Part shown: one piece after another, positions 5,026 through 11,607 of the stretch
Layout: every line of letters starts with the position of its first letter
Numbering within the stretch: the stretch's first letter is position 1
NCBI GenBank assembly: GCA_009782025.1
Contig: WQUQ01000186.1
Coordinates: 1 to 11,607, forward strand
DNA from: Desulfobulbus sp.
GTDB taxonomy: Bacteria; Pseudomonadota; Gammaproteobacteria; Burkholderiales; Rhodocyclaceae
DNA length: 11,607 nucleotides
Direction of reading: 5' to 3'
Notes under the pieces: model-generated
Told to the model about the DNA's origin: nothing
What the model saw: only the letters and a program-made list of their open reading frames with translations
Database searches by the model: none
Translations under genes and position numbers: made by a program

Positions 5026-7668
5026 TCAACTCTTTATTTCTTCGGGGCGATGGCGGGGGTAGGTGCGGGCGCGCGTCAGCAGGGCGCCCTCCATATCCAC
5101 GCCCGCGCCGATGCACACACGGGCGAAATCGCTCTGGAACAGATTGGCATGGCGATAGTCGGTATTCGTCAGGATCGCATGCTGGAACACTGCCTCCGCC
5201 AGATTGGCTGATGCGAGGCAGGTATCGGTCAGGGTGGCGCGCACGAAGCGTGACCTGCGCAAGTCCGCCTGTGCGAAATCGGCGCGCGACAGGTCGCATT
5301 CGCTGAAATCCGAACCCGTCAGGGTTGCGGCGCGAAATACCGCATCACTGAGCACATCGCCCCGGAAGTTCATATCGGGCAAATGCGCGCCCGAGAAATC
5401 CGCGCCTTGCAGCACGCAATCCTTGGCGAAAACGCCCGAGTCGATACGCAAGCGCTGAAAATTGGCGCGAACGGCGGTGATGGTCACAAAGGCGCATTTC
5501 TCGAATTGTGCGTCGGAAAAATCGACGCCCGACAGATTGCATTCGAGAAAAACCGCCTGCTTGAAGCGCCCGCCTGCGAAGCAGCAGCCGCGCAGATCGC
5601 GTTGCATGAAGACGATCATGCTTTCCGCGTGAGCCTGGGCGCAGTCGATGCCAAGCAACTCCGCCTCGTGCAAACGGATGCCGTCCAGTTTGGCCCCGCG
5701 CCAACTTACGTCCAGCAGTTTGGATAACTCGAAATTGGCGTCCGTCAAATCCGCTTCGCTGAAATCCGCCTGTTCGATGCGCGCCGCGCCCAAGTTCGCG
5801 CCACGCAGATTGGCGCGACGGCATTGGGTGGAAATCAGGGCGGCGTGGGCCAGCACCGCGTCCTGAAGGTCGGCGCCATCGAGCAGGGTTCCGGTGAGAT
5901 TGGCCTTTTCCAGCAGCGCGGCATTCAGCTTTGCCCCTTGCAGATCCAGTCCGGAAAGATCGGCGCCGGTCAAATCCCAACCGGCAAAGTCGCCGCCGGC
6001 GGCGTGGCGCGCCATGACCCTCTGGCGCAAGGCGAGCGCGGCCTCGCCGTGCACGGCGTCGGCGGCAAGCTGCCGGTGCGCCGTCATGCGGTAAGCCATG
6101 AGCGCCTTTTCCTGACCGTTGCGCCATTGCGCCTGCACTTTCGGATCGGCCAGCATCTGTTCGAGTTCGCCGACATCGCTGCCGCTGGCGTGGCCGCTCT
6201 CGATCAGGGTCTGAAAGTCTTTGACCAGATTATCGGCGAGCGGCTTGGGCGGACCGCGCGTTTCCAGCCCCTGCATTTCGCGTTCGATGACGTGGAAATC
6301 ATCGCGCCCGTTTGCCTCGAACAGCGCGCGAGCCTCGTCGATGGCCTTTTTCTTTTCCTGCTCGGCCTTCGCGCGCATCTCGGCGGCCTGCGCCTCCATC
6401 TTCGCCCGCAGCGCGATCAGATCGTCCAGATTCTCGACCTTGGGCGGCGGTGGGCCATCGACCGGCGGGGCATGTTCGTCGGGATCGAGTCCGTAGGACG
6501 CCACCTCGGCGCGCACCGACTCGCGCTCGCGGCGACCGCGCGCCAGCCCGCGCTCCAGCGCCCGGTTTCCCGTTGCGGCGAAGTCGATCAGGGGCGTGAC
6601 CCAGCCATCCGGTGTCAAATCCTCCTCGCGCAACGATTCCAGCACGCCGTTCTCGTGGTCGAGCCGCTTGTCGCGCACTTTGAGGTAGTGCTGCGGGTCG
6701 CGCGGTTGGGCCAGGGTTTCGATGGCGCCGAGCAGATGCACGATGTCGGCTCCGTCGTCCTCGGCGATCTGGTGCATGCCCTGAAAGACCAGGATCACGC
6801 GCTCCTCGTCGGGGAAGAACCACAGGGCGCGCAGACTGCTGGCGACCTCCTTGAATTTTTCTTCCCCACCGACCCGGTGCGTGACGAACAGGCGGGTACG
6901 CAGACTAGGCAGGGCACCCGTCAAGTGTGGCTGGGTCGGGTGCATGTTGTGGAAAACGTAAGCCTCGTCACCCACAAAAGGCGTTTGTTGCCGCTGATCC
7001 AGCGGCGCGATATTGAAGGCACCGGCCCAATCCACATCCGGCGCAATGGCAGGGAAATGGGTCTTGAACCAGGCATCGTCATAGGTACCGCGTTTGGCGG
7101 CACGCTGCGGCCATAGGCTGTCGATGGCTCCGAAGCCGGCGGGCCGACCGGGTGAGTTGGGTGTCATCAATACCTGATCCGGGTACTCGATATGCGGCAG
7201 TGGGCGCACGCGGACATTGCCGAGTTCTTCGTCGGCCATGCCCATGCCCAGCGGGTTGTCCGGGCAGGCCGCGCCGCCCCAGGTGTGCGCCCAATCCAGC
7301 GGCAGGCGCTCGAAGGGCTGCGCCGCACTGGGTCGGTCGCCATTCCAGAAGCGGTCGCCATGCACGTTCAACTGCTTCTTCAACCCGCCGACCTCGGCTC
7401 TGACCGCGCAAGCGTTGCGTTGCTCTGTCTGCGGATAGGCATGGCCGCAGAGCAGGTACTCGGCGCAGGCGCGCGGCATGCCTTCTTCCAGCGCTCCCGC
7501 GCCTTCGGGGCGGGCAGCCCAGAAAGTCCACAAATTCTTTTCCGGCCACAGCTTGCGCTCTTCACCCAGCGACAGCATCAGCAGCGCGGAGACGCCCATC
7601 CAGGCGCGGCCCTTGAATTCGAAGCAGCGCGTGAGTAGCGACAACGGCATGGGTTTGAAAACTTTCAT
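5026..7668 (-). CDS. DUF2169 and pentapeptide-repeat fusion, probable T6SS adaptor
   Basis: An 880-residue protein in three parts. Residues 1 to about 320 are a DUF2169 domain, with FEFKGRAWMGVSALLML near the start and WAGAFNIAPLDQRQQTPFVG near 213-233. Residues about 415-456 form a charged, Ala/Glu/Lys-rich segment probably helical or coiled coil (KMEAQAAEMRAKAEQEKKK). Residues about 560-865 are pentapeptide repeats, beginning WDLTGADLSGLDLQGAKLNA. In Agrobacterium a DUF2169 protein acts as adaptor for a PAAR-linked T6SS effector (established for that system); the same role here is inferred from the neighbouring vgrG and PAAR-like genes. The ATG at 7668 lies 22 bases after the vgrG stop, with AGGGTGG about ten bases upstream. 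The large size, with an adaptor domain and a solenoid in one chain, may mean it both holds and presents cargo. Confidence 0.9.
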   Translation of the reverse strand: MKVFKPMPLSLLTRCFEFKGRAWMGVSALLMLSLGEERKLWPEKNLWTFWAARPEGAGALEEGMPRACAEYLLCGHAYPQTEQRNACAVRAEVGGLKKQLNVHGDRFWNGDRPSAAQPFERLPLDWAHTWGGAACPDNPLGMGMADEELGNVRVRPLPHIEYPDQVLMTPNSPGRPAGFGAIDSLWPQRAAKRGTYDDAWFKTHFPAIAPDVDWAGAFNIAPLDQRQQTPFVGDEAYVFHNMHPTQPHLTGALPSLRTRLFVTHRVGGEEKFKEVASSLRALWFFPDEERVILVFQGMHQIAEDDGADIVHLLGAIETLAQPRDPQHYLKVRDKRLDHENGVLESLREEDLTPDGWVTPLIDFAATGNRALERGLARGRRERESVRAEVASYGLDPDEHAPPVDGPPPPKVENLDDLIALRAKMEAQAAEMRAKAEQEKKKAIDEARALFEANGRDDFHVIEREMQGLETRGPPKPLADNLVKDFQTLIESGHASGSDVGELEQMLADPKVQAQWRNGQEKALMAYRMTAHRQLAADAVHGEAALALRQRVMARHAAGGDFAGWDLTGADLSGLDLQGAKLNAALLEKANLTGTLLDGADLQDAVLAHAALISTQCRRANLRGANLGAARIEQADFSEADLTDANFELSKLLDVSWRGAKLDGIRLHEAELLGIDCAQAHAESMIVFMQRDLRGCCFAGGRFKQAVFLECNLSGVDFSDAQFEKCAFVTITAVRANFQRLRIDSGVFAKDCVLQGADFSGAHLPDMNFRGDVLSDAVFRAATLTGSDFSECDLSRADFAQADLRRSRFVRATLTDTCLASANLAEAVFQHAILTNTDYRHANLFQSDFARVCIGAGVDMEGALLTRARTYPRHRPEEIKS

Positions 7669-7690
7669 CGGCGTATACCCACCCTAATCA

Positions 7691-10063
7691 TCATAAATGG
7701 ATCTCGCTCGATGCCCCGGAGATAAAAGCAAGCCACTGTACGGTTTCAACGGCGGTTTTCTTGATCAGGGTCGCAGCCACCTTGTTCTCTGCGCCCGTCT
7801 TGCTAAAACTAATCCCGGTAACCTGATTGGACATTCCGGTGGCGCTATTGCTTATACCCGTGGCTCCAATAGCAGTACCTACAATTTCAAATCTAAGTCC
7901 ATAGAGCCATTTTTTTGTCCCACCGTATTCACCTAACTCCATATCGATAATCTTCGTCCCGCCCGGCGCGATGACGTTGAAGCCCCCCGTGGCGGTGAAG
8001 GTTGTTGGCCCAGTCGAAGACACCGTAATCGGCCCCGTGACGGTCTGCGTCAGGCCCGCTCCGATGGTTTCCGTCCTCGCCGCACCAACCTTGACGGTTT
8101 CATTGGCCCCCACATTCAATTCCCGATTCGCTCCGATGGTCACCTTTTCATTGGCGCCGACGTCTTCCGTGCGGTTGCCGGCGATGGCGATGGTCTCGTC
8201 GCCGCCGACTTCTTCGGTGCGGTTTGCACCGATGGTGATGTCTTCGTCGTTGTTGACGACTTCCGTGCGGTCGTTGCCGATAGTGATGATCTCGTCATGG
8301 CCAACCATTTCCGTGCGGTCGTTCTTGATGTACGTGTCTTCGTCGTGGTCGATGGTTTTCTTGCGGTCGTGGCCGACCCAGTGAGTTTCATTGGCTTCGA
8401 CCTCGATATCCTGGTTGCGCTCGGCATGGAGAAAGACCTGCTCGCTGCCTTTCTTGTCCTCGAAACGGAATTCGTTGCAGTTGGCGGCGCTGCCGCCCGG
8501 TGTCGAGCGCGTCCTGAAGCCGCTCTGTGTCGGCGTGTCGAAGGGGATGGGTTGGTCGTCGTTGTAGAGGCGGCCAACGATGACGGGCCGGTCGGGGTCG
8601 CCATTGACGAAGTCCACCAGCACTTCCTGCCCGATGCGCGGCATGAAGTAGCCGCCCCAATTCTTGCCGGCCCAGGGCTGCGAGACGCGAATCCAGCAGG
8701 TGGAATTCTCGTCCTTCTTGCCGTAGCGATCCCAATGGAATTGCACCTTGACGCGGCCCATGTTGTCCACATGCAGTTCCTCGCCCGCCGGCCCGGTGAC
8801 GATGGCGTTCTGCGGGCCGGGCATGGTCACGCGCGGCGTCAGGCGCGGCGGCCTGAACGGGAAAGCGGCGGGTAGCACGGTGATGAGAAAGGCGCTGCTG
8901 CCCCGCCCGTCGGTACGCAGTTCGGGCGTGTCGTCGATCAACTCGAGGAAGGCGTCGAGGCGTCGTGCGTTGACTGCGTCGTCGGCAAGCGCCTCGTGCA
9001 AGGTGGCGGTTAGCGATGGCTGCGGCGTTTGTTGATTGGGCATGCCCTCGTAGCCGGGATGGCTGACGACGAAGGTGCAGGCGGCGATCAGGTAGTCGCC
9101 GTCGCGCGTGCCGTCGGGGTCGCCCTGGAAGGTGAAGGTGCGGCCCACGCCGACATCGGGCCAATGGGTCAGCGCCCAGTGCCGTTTGTAGGACGATTCC
9201 AGCTCGTCCATGCGTAGGGGGGCGCTGTTATCGGCCCGGTAGCTCTCGCGATAGCCACCTGGGTATTCAAATATTTCGAGATCGTCGAGTTCGTGGCTTT
9301 TGGTGACATCGCTTTCAGAACTCAGCAGCGTCTTGACGTGCTCGTAGAACACATCGCGCGAGGCGTATCGACCACTGTCCAACTGCTGGGCGCTGATCCA
9401 GCGCACGATGCAGTCGTGGCGCGCCTCGCTGGCATTTTCGGCGGCATATTCCAGGGTCTTGCTGACTGGCAGACTGGTGTGCGCTACGGGGCTTTCATCC
9501 GCCAGGCGCATGGCATCTGGAATATCGTGGGCATCAAACCAGTAGTAGATACACTCATCTTCAAACAGGCGTGACAGGTAGTGGTAATCGCTTTCCTGAT
9601 GCTGCACGCAATAGGGCCGGGGGTCGTAGGGGTTGATCATGCCGTCGGGCTTGATTTTCTGGATGGCCTTGATCGGGCTGTCGTCGAATACTGCCTTGGC
9701 AATGTCCAGCACCGGTTTGTCTTGCAGAATGCGCGAATTGACGCGCTTGGTGAGCAGCCAGAACCACGAGCGCAGCACGATGCGGTATTCAAAATAACGC
9801 CCCGCCTGGCCCAGGCGCGTGAAGCGCACCGCGTGGCCCTGGCAATGACGCTCGTGTTTGTTGCCGTCATCGCCGAAGAAGTCGATCACCACGTCGAAGG
9901 CGCGGCCCAGAACATCGTTGGCTTTGATCTGGCGGTTGCCAGACAGCACCGTCAGTTCGTAGAAGGAGGGGCGCGAAAAGGTTTCGTGGCCGACGATGCG
10001 CCAGAATTTCATGTCGGGCGCGGCGGGCGAGTCGCTGTTGATATGGAAAAGTTCGTCGGCCAT
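7691..10063 (-). CDS. vgrG: VgrG (TssI) T6SS spike protein with C-terminal extension
   Basis: A 790-residue VgrG. Residues 1 to about 400 are the gp27-like base, including the region around FWRIVGHETFSRPSFYELTV. Residues about 410-515 are the gp5-like OB fold (GEELHVDNMGRVKVQFHWDR, then IGQEVLVDFVNGDPDRPVIVGRL). Residues about 554-674 form the beta-helical needle, in 16-residue units. Residues about 675-790 are an extension with TG-rich repeats (GISNSATGMSNQVTGISFSKTG) and no recognised catalytic domain. VgrG trimers form the puncturing spike of the T6SS, and their C-termini choose the cargo adaptor (family knowledge). The ATG at 10063 has AAAGG about seven bases upstream. The gene heads the tightly packed spike operon. 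The last 230 bases are distinctly AT-richer than the rest. Confidence 0.96.
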   Translation of the reverse strand: MADELFHINSDSPAAPDMKFWRIVGHETFSRPSFYELTVLSGNRQIKANDVLGRAFDVVIDFFGDDGNKHERHCQGHAVRFTRLGQAGRYFEYRIVLRSWFWLLTKRVNSRILQDKPVLDIAKAVFDDSPIKAIQKIKPDGMINPYDPRPYCVQHQESDYHYLSRLFEDECIYYWFDAHDIPDAMRLADESPVAHTSLPVSKTLEYAAENASEARHDCIVRWISAQQLDSGRYASRDVFYEHVKTLLSSESDVTKSHELDDLEIFEYPGGYRESYRADNSAPLRMDELESSYKRHWALTHWPDVGVGRTFTFQGDPDGTRDGDYLIAACTFVVSHPGYEGMPNQQTPQPSLTATLHEALADDAVNARRLDAFLELIDDTPELRTDGRGSSAFLITVLPAAFPFRPPRLTPRVTMPGPQNAIVTGPAGEELHVDNMGRVKVQFHWDRYGKKDENSTCWIRVSQPWAGKNWGGYFMPRIGQEVLVDFVNGDPDRPVIVGRLYNDDQPIPFDTPTQSGFRTRSTPGGSAANCNEFRFEDKKGSEQVFLHAERNQDIEVEANETHWVGHDRKKTIDHDEDTYIKNDRTEMVGHDEIITIGNDRTEVVNNDEDITIGANRTEEVGGDETIAIAGNRTEDVGANEKVTIGANRELNVGANETVKVGAARTETIGAGLTQTVTGPITVSSTGPTTFTATGGFNVIAPGGTKIIDMELGEYGGTKKWLYGLRFEIVGTAIGATGISNSATGMSNQVTGISFSKTGAENKVAATLIKKTAVETVQWLAFISGASSEIHL
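8045..8400 (-). repeat. 48-base coding repeats of the VgrG needle
   Basis: The needle part of vgrG is built of degenerate 16-residue (48-base) units, for example VGHDEIITIGNDRTEV, VNNDEDITIGANRTEE, VGGDETIAIAGNRTED and VGANEKVTIGANRELN. Each unit is two eight-residue beta strands, as in the gp5 needle of phage T4. At DNA level the units share blocks such as the TCGTC and GTGCGGT strings seen repeatedly on the plus strand from 8160 to 8370. Confidence 0.85.
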
Positions 10064-10073
10064 GATGCGCCTT

Positions 10074-10142
10074 TCAATCGAAGTTGTAGGTAAAGTCGCT
10101 GACTGTCACATCCAGCGCGACGTGGTAGCGTTCGTCCATCAT
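10074..10142 (-). CDS. Possible 22-residue small protein between methyltransferase and vgrG
   Basis: The 80-base gap before vgrG is almost filled by a short ORF, ATG ATG GAC ... GAT TGA, that encodes MMDERYHVALDVTVSDFTYN followed by Phe-Asp. It begins one base after the methyltransferase stop, has AGAGG six bases upstream, and ends just before the AAAGG that serves vgrG. That tiling is what a translated small gene in an operon looks like. The peptide is acidic and aromatic, with no membrane segment. I do not recognise it. It may equally be a leader, the remnant of a lost gene, or chance. Confidence 0.35.
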   Translation of the reverse strand: MMDERYHVALDVTVSDFTYNFD

Positions 10143-10143
10143 G

Positions 10144-11565
10144 TCATGCCTCTCGTCTTGCCGTCACCAGACGGCCTTCGACCGGCTTGCCGCCTTCGGT
10201 GCGCAGGTGCACATGCAGCATGGCCGCGAGCGAAAAACCGGCGCCGTCGAAGGTCTTGCGCAGGTAGTTCTCGTGGTGACTGTAGCGGCCATGCGGTTGC
10301 AGGCGGTAGGCAGCGTCCTGCTCGTGCGCCTCAACCGTGAACACCAGCGCACCGCCCGGCGCCAGTGCATGCGCCGTTGCGTCCGCTACGGCGCGCAGGT
10401 CACCGAAGTAGCACAGCGTGTCGGCTGAGACGATCAGGTCGTAACTCGCGGGCGGCAGCGTGGCGATGAAGGCGGTCAGCTCGGCGTGGGTGAGCGAGTG
10501 ATAGATCTGCCGTGGCCGCGCCTTGGCGAGCATGCGTTCGGATAAATCGACGCCGTCCAACTGGCGCGCATAGGGCGCCAGCAGCGGGCCGCACAGGCCG
10601 GTGCCGCAGCCGGCGTCGAGCACGCGCAGCACGCCGCCCGGTTGGCCGTATACCCCGGCTACGGCCTGTTCCACCAGCGCCGGAGCGCGGTAGTGCAGGG
10701 CGGCCAGCTTGGCGTCGAAGCTGTCGGCAAAGCCGTCGAACACGGTTTCGACGTAGGCATCGGCAGCGCGTTCCGGCACCGCTTCGCCCGAGCAGGCGGC
10801 GAGGTGATGGAGCGCGGCGGGGTTGCCGGGGTCGTCCTTGAGCCAGTCGCGGTATACCTGCGCCGCCTCGTCGATGCGCCCGAGCGTGTAGTAGGCCATG
10901 CCCAGCGCCTCGCGCGCCGGCTGGTGGCCGGGCTTGAGCACCAGCGCCTCGCAGAAGCTCAACATCGCTTCTTCCTTGCGGCCCAGGCCGGCGAGCAGGT
11001 TGCCCAGGTTGGTGCGGGCATCGACGTAGTTGGGGTCAAGCTCGATGGCGCGGCGGTAAGCCGCTTCGGATTCGGCGGCGCGGCCCTGTTCGCGCCGCAG
11101 CACGCCGAGGTTGTTGTGCACGTCGGCGCGCTCCGGCTCCAGGCGCACCGCCTGCTCGTAGGCGTCGGCGGCGGCGTCGAGTTGGCTGCTTGCCAGCAGC
11201 ACGTTACCGAAGTTGTTGTGCCAGTCCGGCACCGTCGGGGCGAGCGCCAGCGAACCGCGCATCAACGCCAGCGCCTCATCCGTGCGCCCGCGCTGGTGCA
11301 GCAGCAGGCCGAGGAAGTGCTGGGCGTCGGCGTTGCCGGATTCGAGGGCCAGCAGGTTGCGGTACAGCAGTTCGCTGGCGTCCAGCCGCCCCTCGCGGTG
11401 CCAAGCCACGGCCAAGCCGAGCGCCTGCTCGGGGCTCATTTCAAATTGCGGCGGGGCGGCGGGTGAGGTGAGGACGGTCATGGGGGCAGAGGAGTTGGGG
11501 GGTAGTGTTGAACCCAGATTTCCCATTTGCCCTTGGTTCAAATGGGAACCGATAGCGCAACTCAT
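10144..11565 (-). CDS. TPR-repeat SAM-dependent methyltransferase
   Basis: A 473-residue protein of the TPR-methyltransferase type (COG4976-like). Residues about 45-285 hold a series of tetratricopeptide repeats, such as ADVHNNLGVLRREQGRAAES and VDARTNLGNLLAGLGRKEEA. Residues about 300-473 are a class I methyltransferase with motif I V315-L-D-A-G-C-G-T-G323, an acidic motif II near GVDLSERML, and YDLIVSADTLCYFGDL as the motif IV region. The methyl acceptor is unknown; the TPRs suggest a protein partner. The start is uncertain. ATG at 11565 is the longest choice but has no ribosome binding site; ATG at 11526 is close to AAGGG, and ATG at 11481 also keeps all TPRs. It runs the same way as vgrG, 80 bases upstream, so it may be cotranscribed, but it is not a recognised T6SS component. 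Confidence 0.88.
   Translation of the reverse strand: MSCAIGSHLNQGQMGNLGSTLPPNSSAPMTVLTSPAAPPQFEMSPEQALGLAVAWHREGRLDASELLYRNLLALESGNADAQHFLGLLLHQRGRTDEALALMRGSLALAPTVPDWHNNFGNVLLASSQLDAAADAYEQAVRLEPERADVHNNLGVLRREQGRAAESEAAYRRAIELDPNYVDARTNLGNLLAGLGRKEEAMLSFCEALVLKPGHQPAREALGMAYYTLGRIDEAAQVYRDWLKDDPGNPAALHHLAACSGEAVPERAADAYVETVFDGFADSFDAKLAALHYRAPALVEQAVAGVYGQPGGVLRVLDAGCGTGLCGPLLAPYARQLDGVDLSERMLAKARPRQIYHSLTHAELTAFIATLPPASYDLIVSADTLCYFGDLRAVADATAHALAPGGALVFTVEAHEQDAAYRLQPHGRYSHHENYLRKTFDGAGFSLAAMLHVHLRTEGGKPVEGRLVTARREA
11520..11548. repeat. Perfect 10-bp inverted repeat at the methyltransferase 5' end
   Basis: TTCCCATTTG (11520-11529) and CAAATGGGAA (11539-11548) form a perfect 10-bp inverted repeat around a 9-base loop. 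It overlaps the N-terminal codons if translation starts at 11565, includes the alternative ATG at 11526, and would be an untranslated leader hairpin if the gene starts at 11481. No T-run follows in either direction, so it is not a standard terminator. It could be an operator or a translation-control hairpin (inference). Confidence 0.6.
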
Positions 11566-11575
11566 TGATTGTCAA
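11549..11575 (-). promoter_or_regulatory. Weak candidate promoter for the methyltransferase/T6SS operon
   Basis: A perfect -35 hexamer TTGACA occurs on the minus strand at 11575-11570. The best -10 partner is a poor TATCGG at 11554-11549, only 15 bases away. If real, transcription would begin near 11542, downstream of the ATG at 11565, and would force use of 11526 or 11481 as the start. The perfect -35 is the only strong part. Confidence 0.25.
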
Positions 11576-11607
11576 GGCGTGTTGGTTCAGACTCCACGAA
11601 GAGATAG

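Noticed and set aside
5824..7116. Long plus-strand open frame of 430 codons opposite the DUF2169 fusion gene
   Set aside because: Shadow frame of a high-GC gene whose minus-strand product has clear DUF2169 and pentapeptide domains.
8045..8400. Regular short repeats as a CRISPR array
   Set aside because: The repeats are degenerate, in frame, and encode the VgrG beta-helical needle; there are no unique spacers between identical repeats.
318..10063. T6SS cassette as a genomic island integrated at the tRNA-Met gene
   Set aside because: Islands usually insert at the tRNA 3' end, which faces left, away from the cassette. No integrase and no repeat of the tRNA 3' end was seen on the cassette side.

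Overview
The window is GC-rich (well over 60% in most genes by eye). Codon use, gene families and the tRNA suggest a betaproteobacterium, perhaps Burkholderiales or Rhodocyclales; genus cannot be fixed from the sequence. Every convincing gene lies on the minus strand, so the map reads from right to left.

Right to left: a TPR-repeat methyltransferase (11565-10144); an 80-base gap holding a possible 22-residue ORF; a VgrG spike protein (10063-7691); a DUF2169 protein fused to a pentapeptide-repeat solenoid (7668-5026); a second, free-standing pentapeptide-repeat protein (5022-3955); a DUF3540 protein (3955-3317); a DUF4150 PAAR-like spike tip (3297-2908); a T6SS-type FHA protein (2876-1275); and a PP2C-type phosphatase (1269-529). 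From vgrG to the phosphatase the gaps are 31 bases or less and one junction overlaps, so these seven genes almost certainly form one operon. A tRNA-Met(CAU) with its own near-consensus sigma-70 promoter follows, and the left edge is a frameshifted IS630-family transposase remnant whose similarity begins close to the tRNA 3' end.

The operon looks like an accessory (orphan) type VI secretion spike-and-cargo cassette. VgrG and the PAAR-like protein would form the puncturing tip. The DUF2169, DUF3540 and pentapeptide proteins are probable adaptors or cargo. The FHA protein and PP2C phosphatase are the reader and eraser halves of the threonine-phosphorylation switch known from T6SS control. No structural tss genes, no Ser/Thr kinase, no recognisable toxin domain and no immunity gene are present.

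The points most worth a second look are the toxin-less cassette with two solenoid proteins, the AT-richer VgrG C-terminal extension, the repeated DPFADLL-like motif in the FHA linker, and the FHA gene's non-ATG start.
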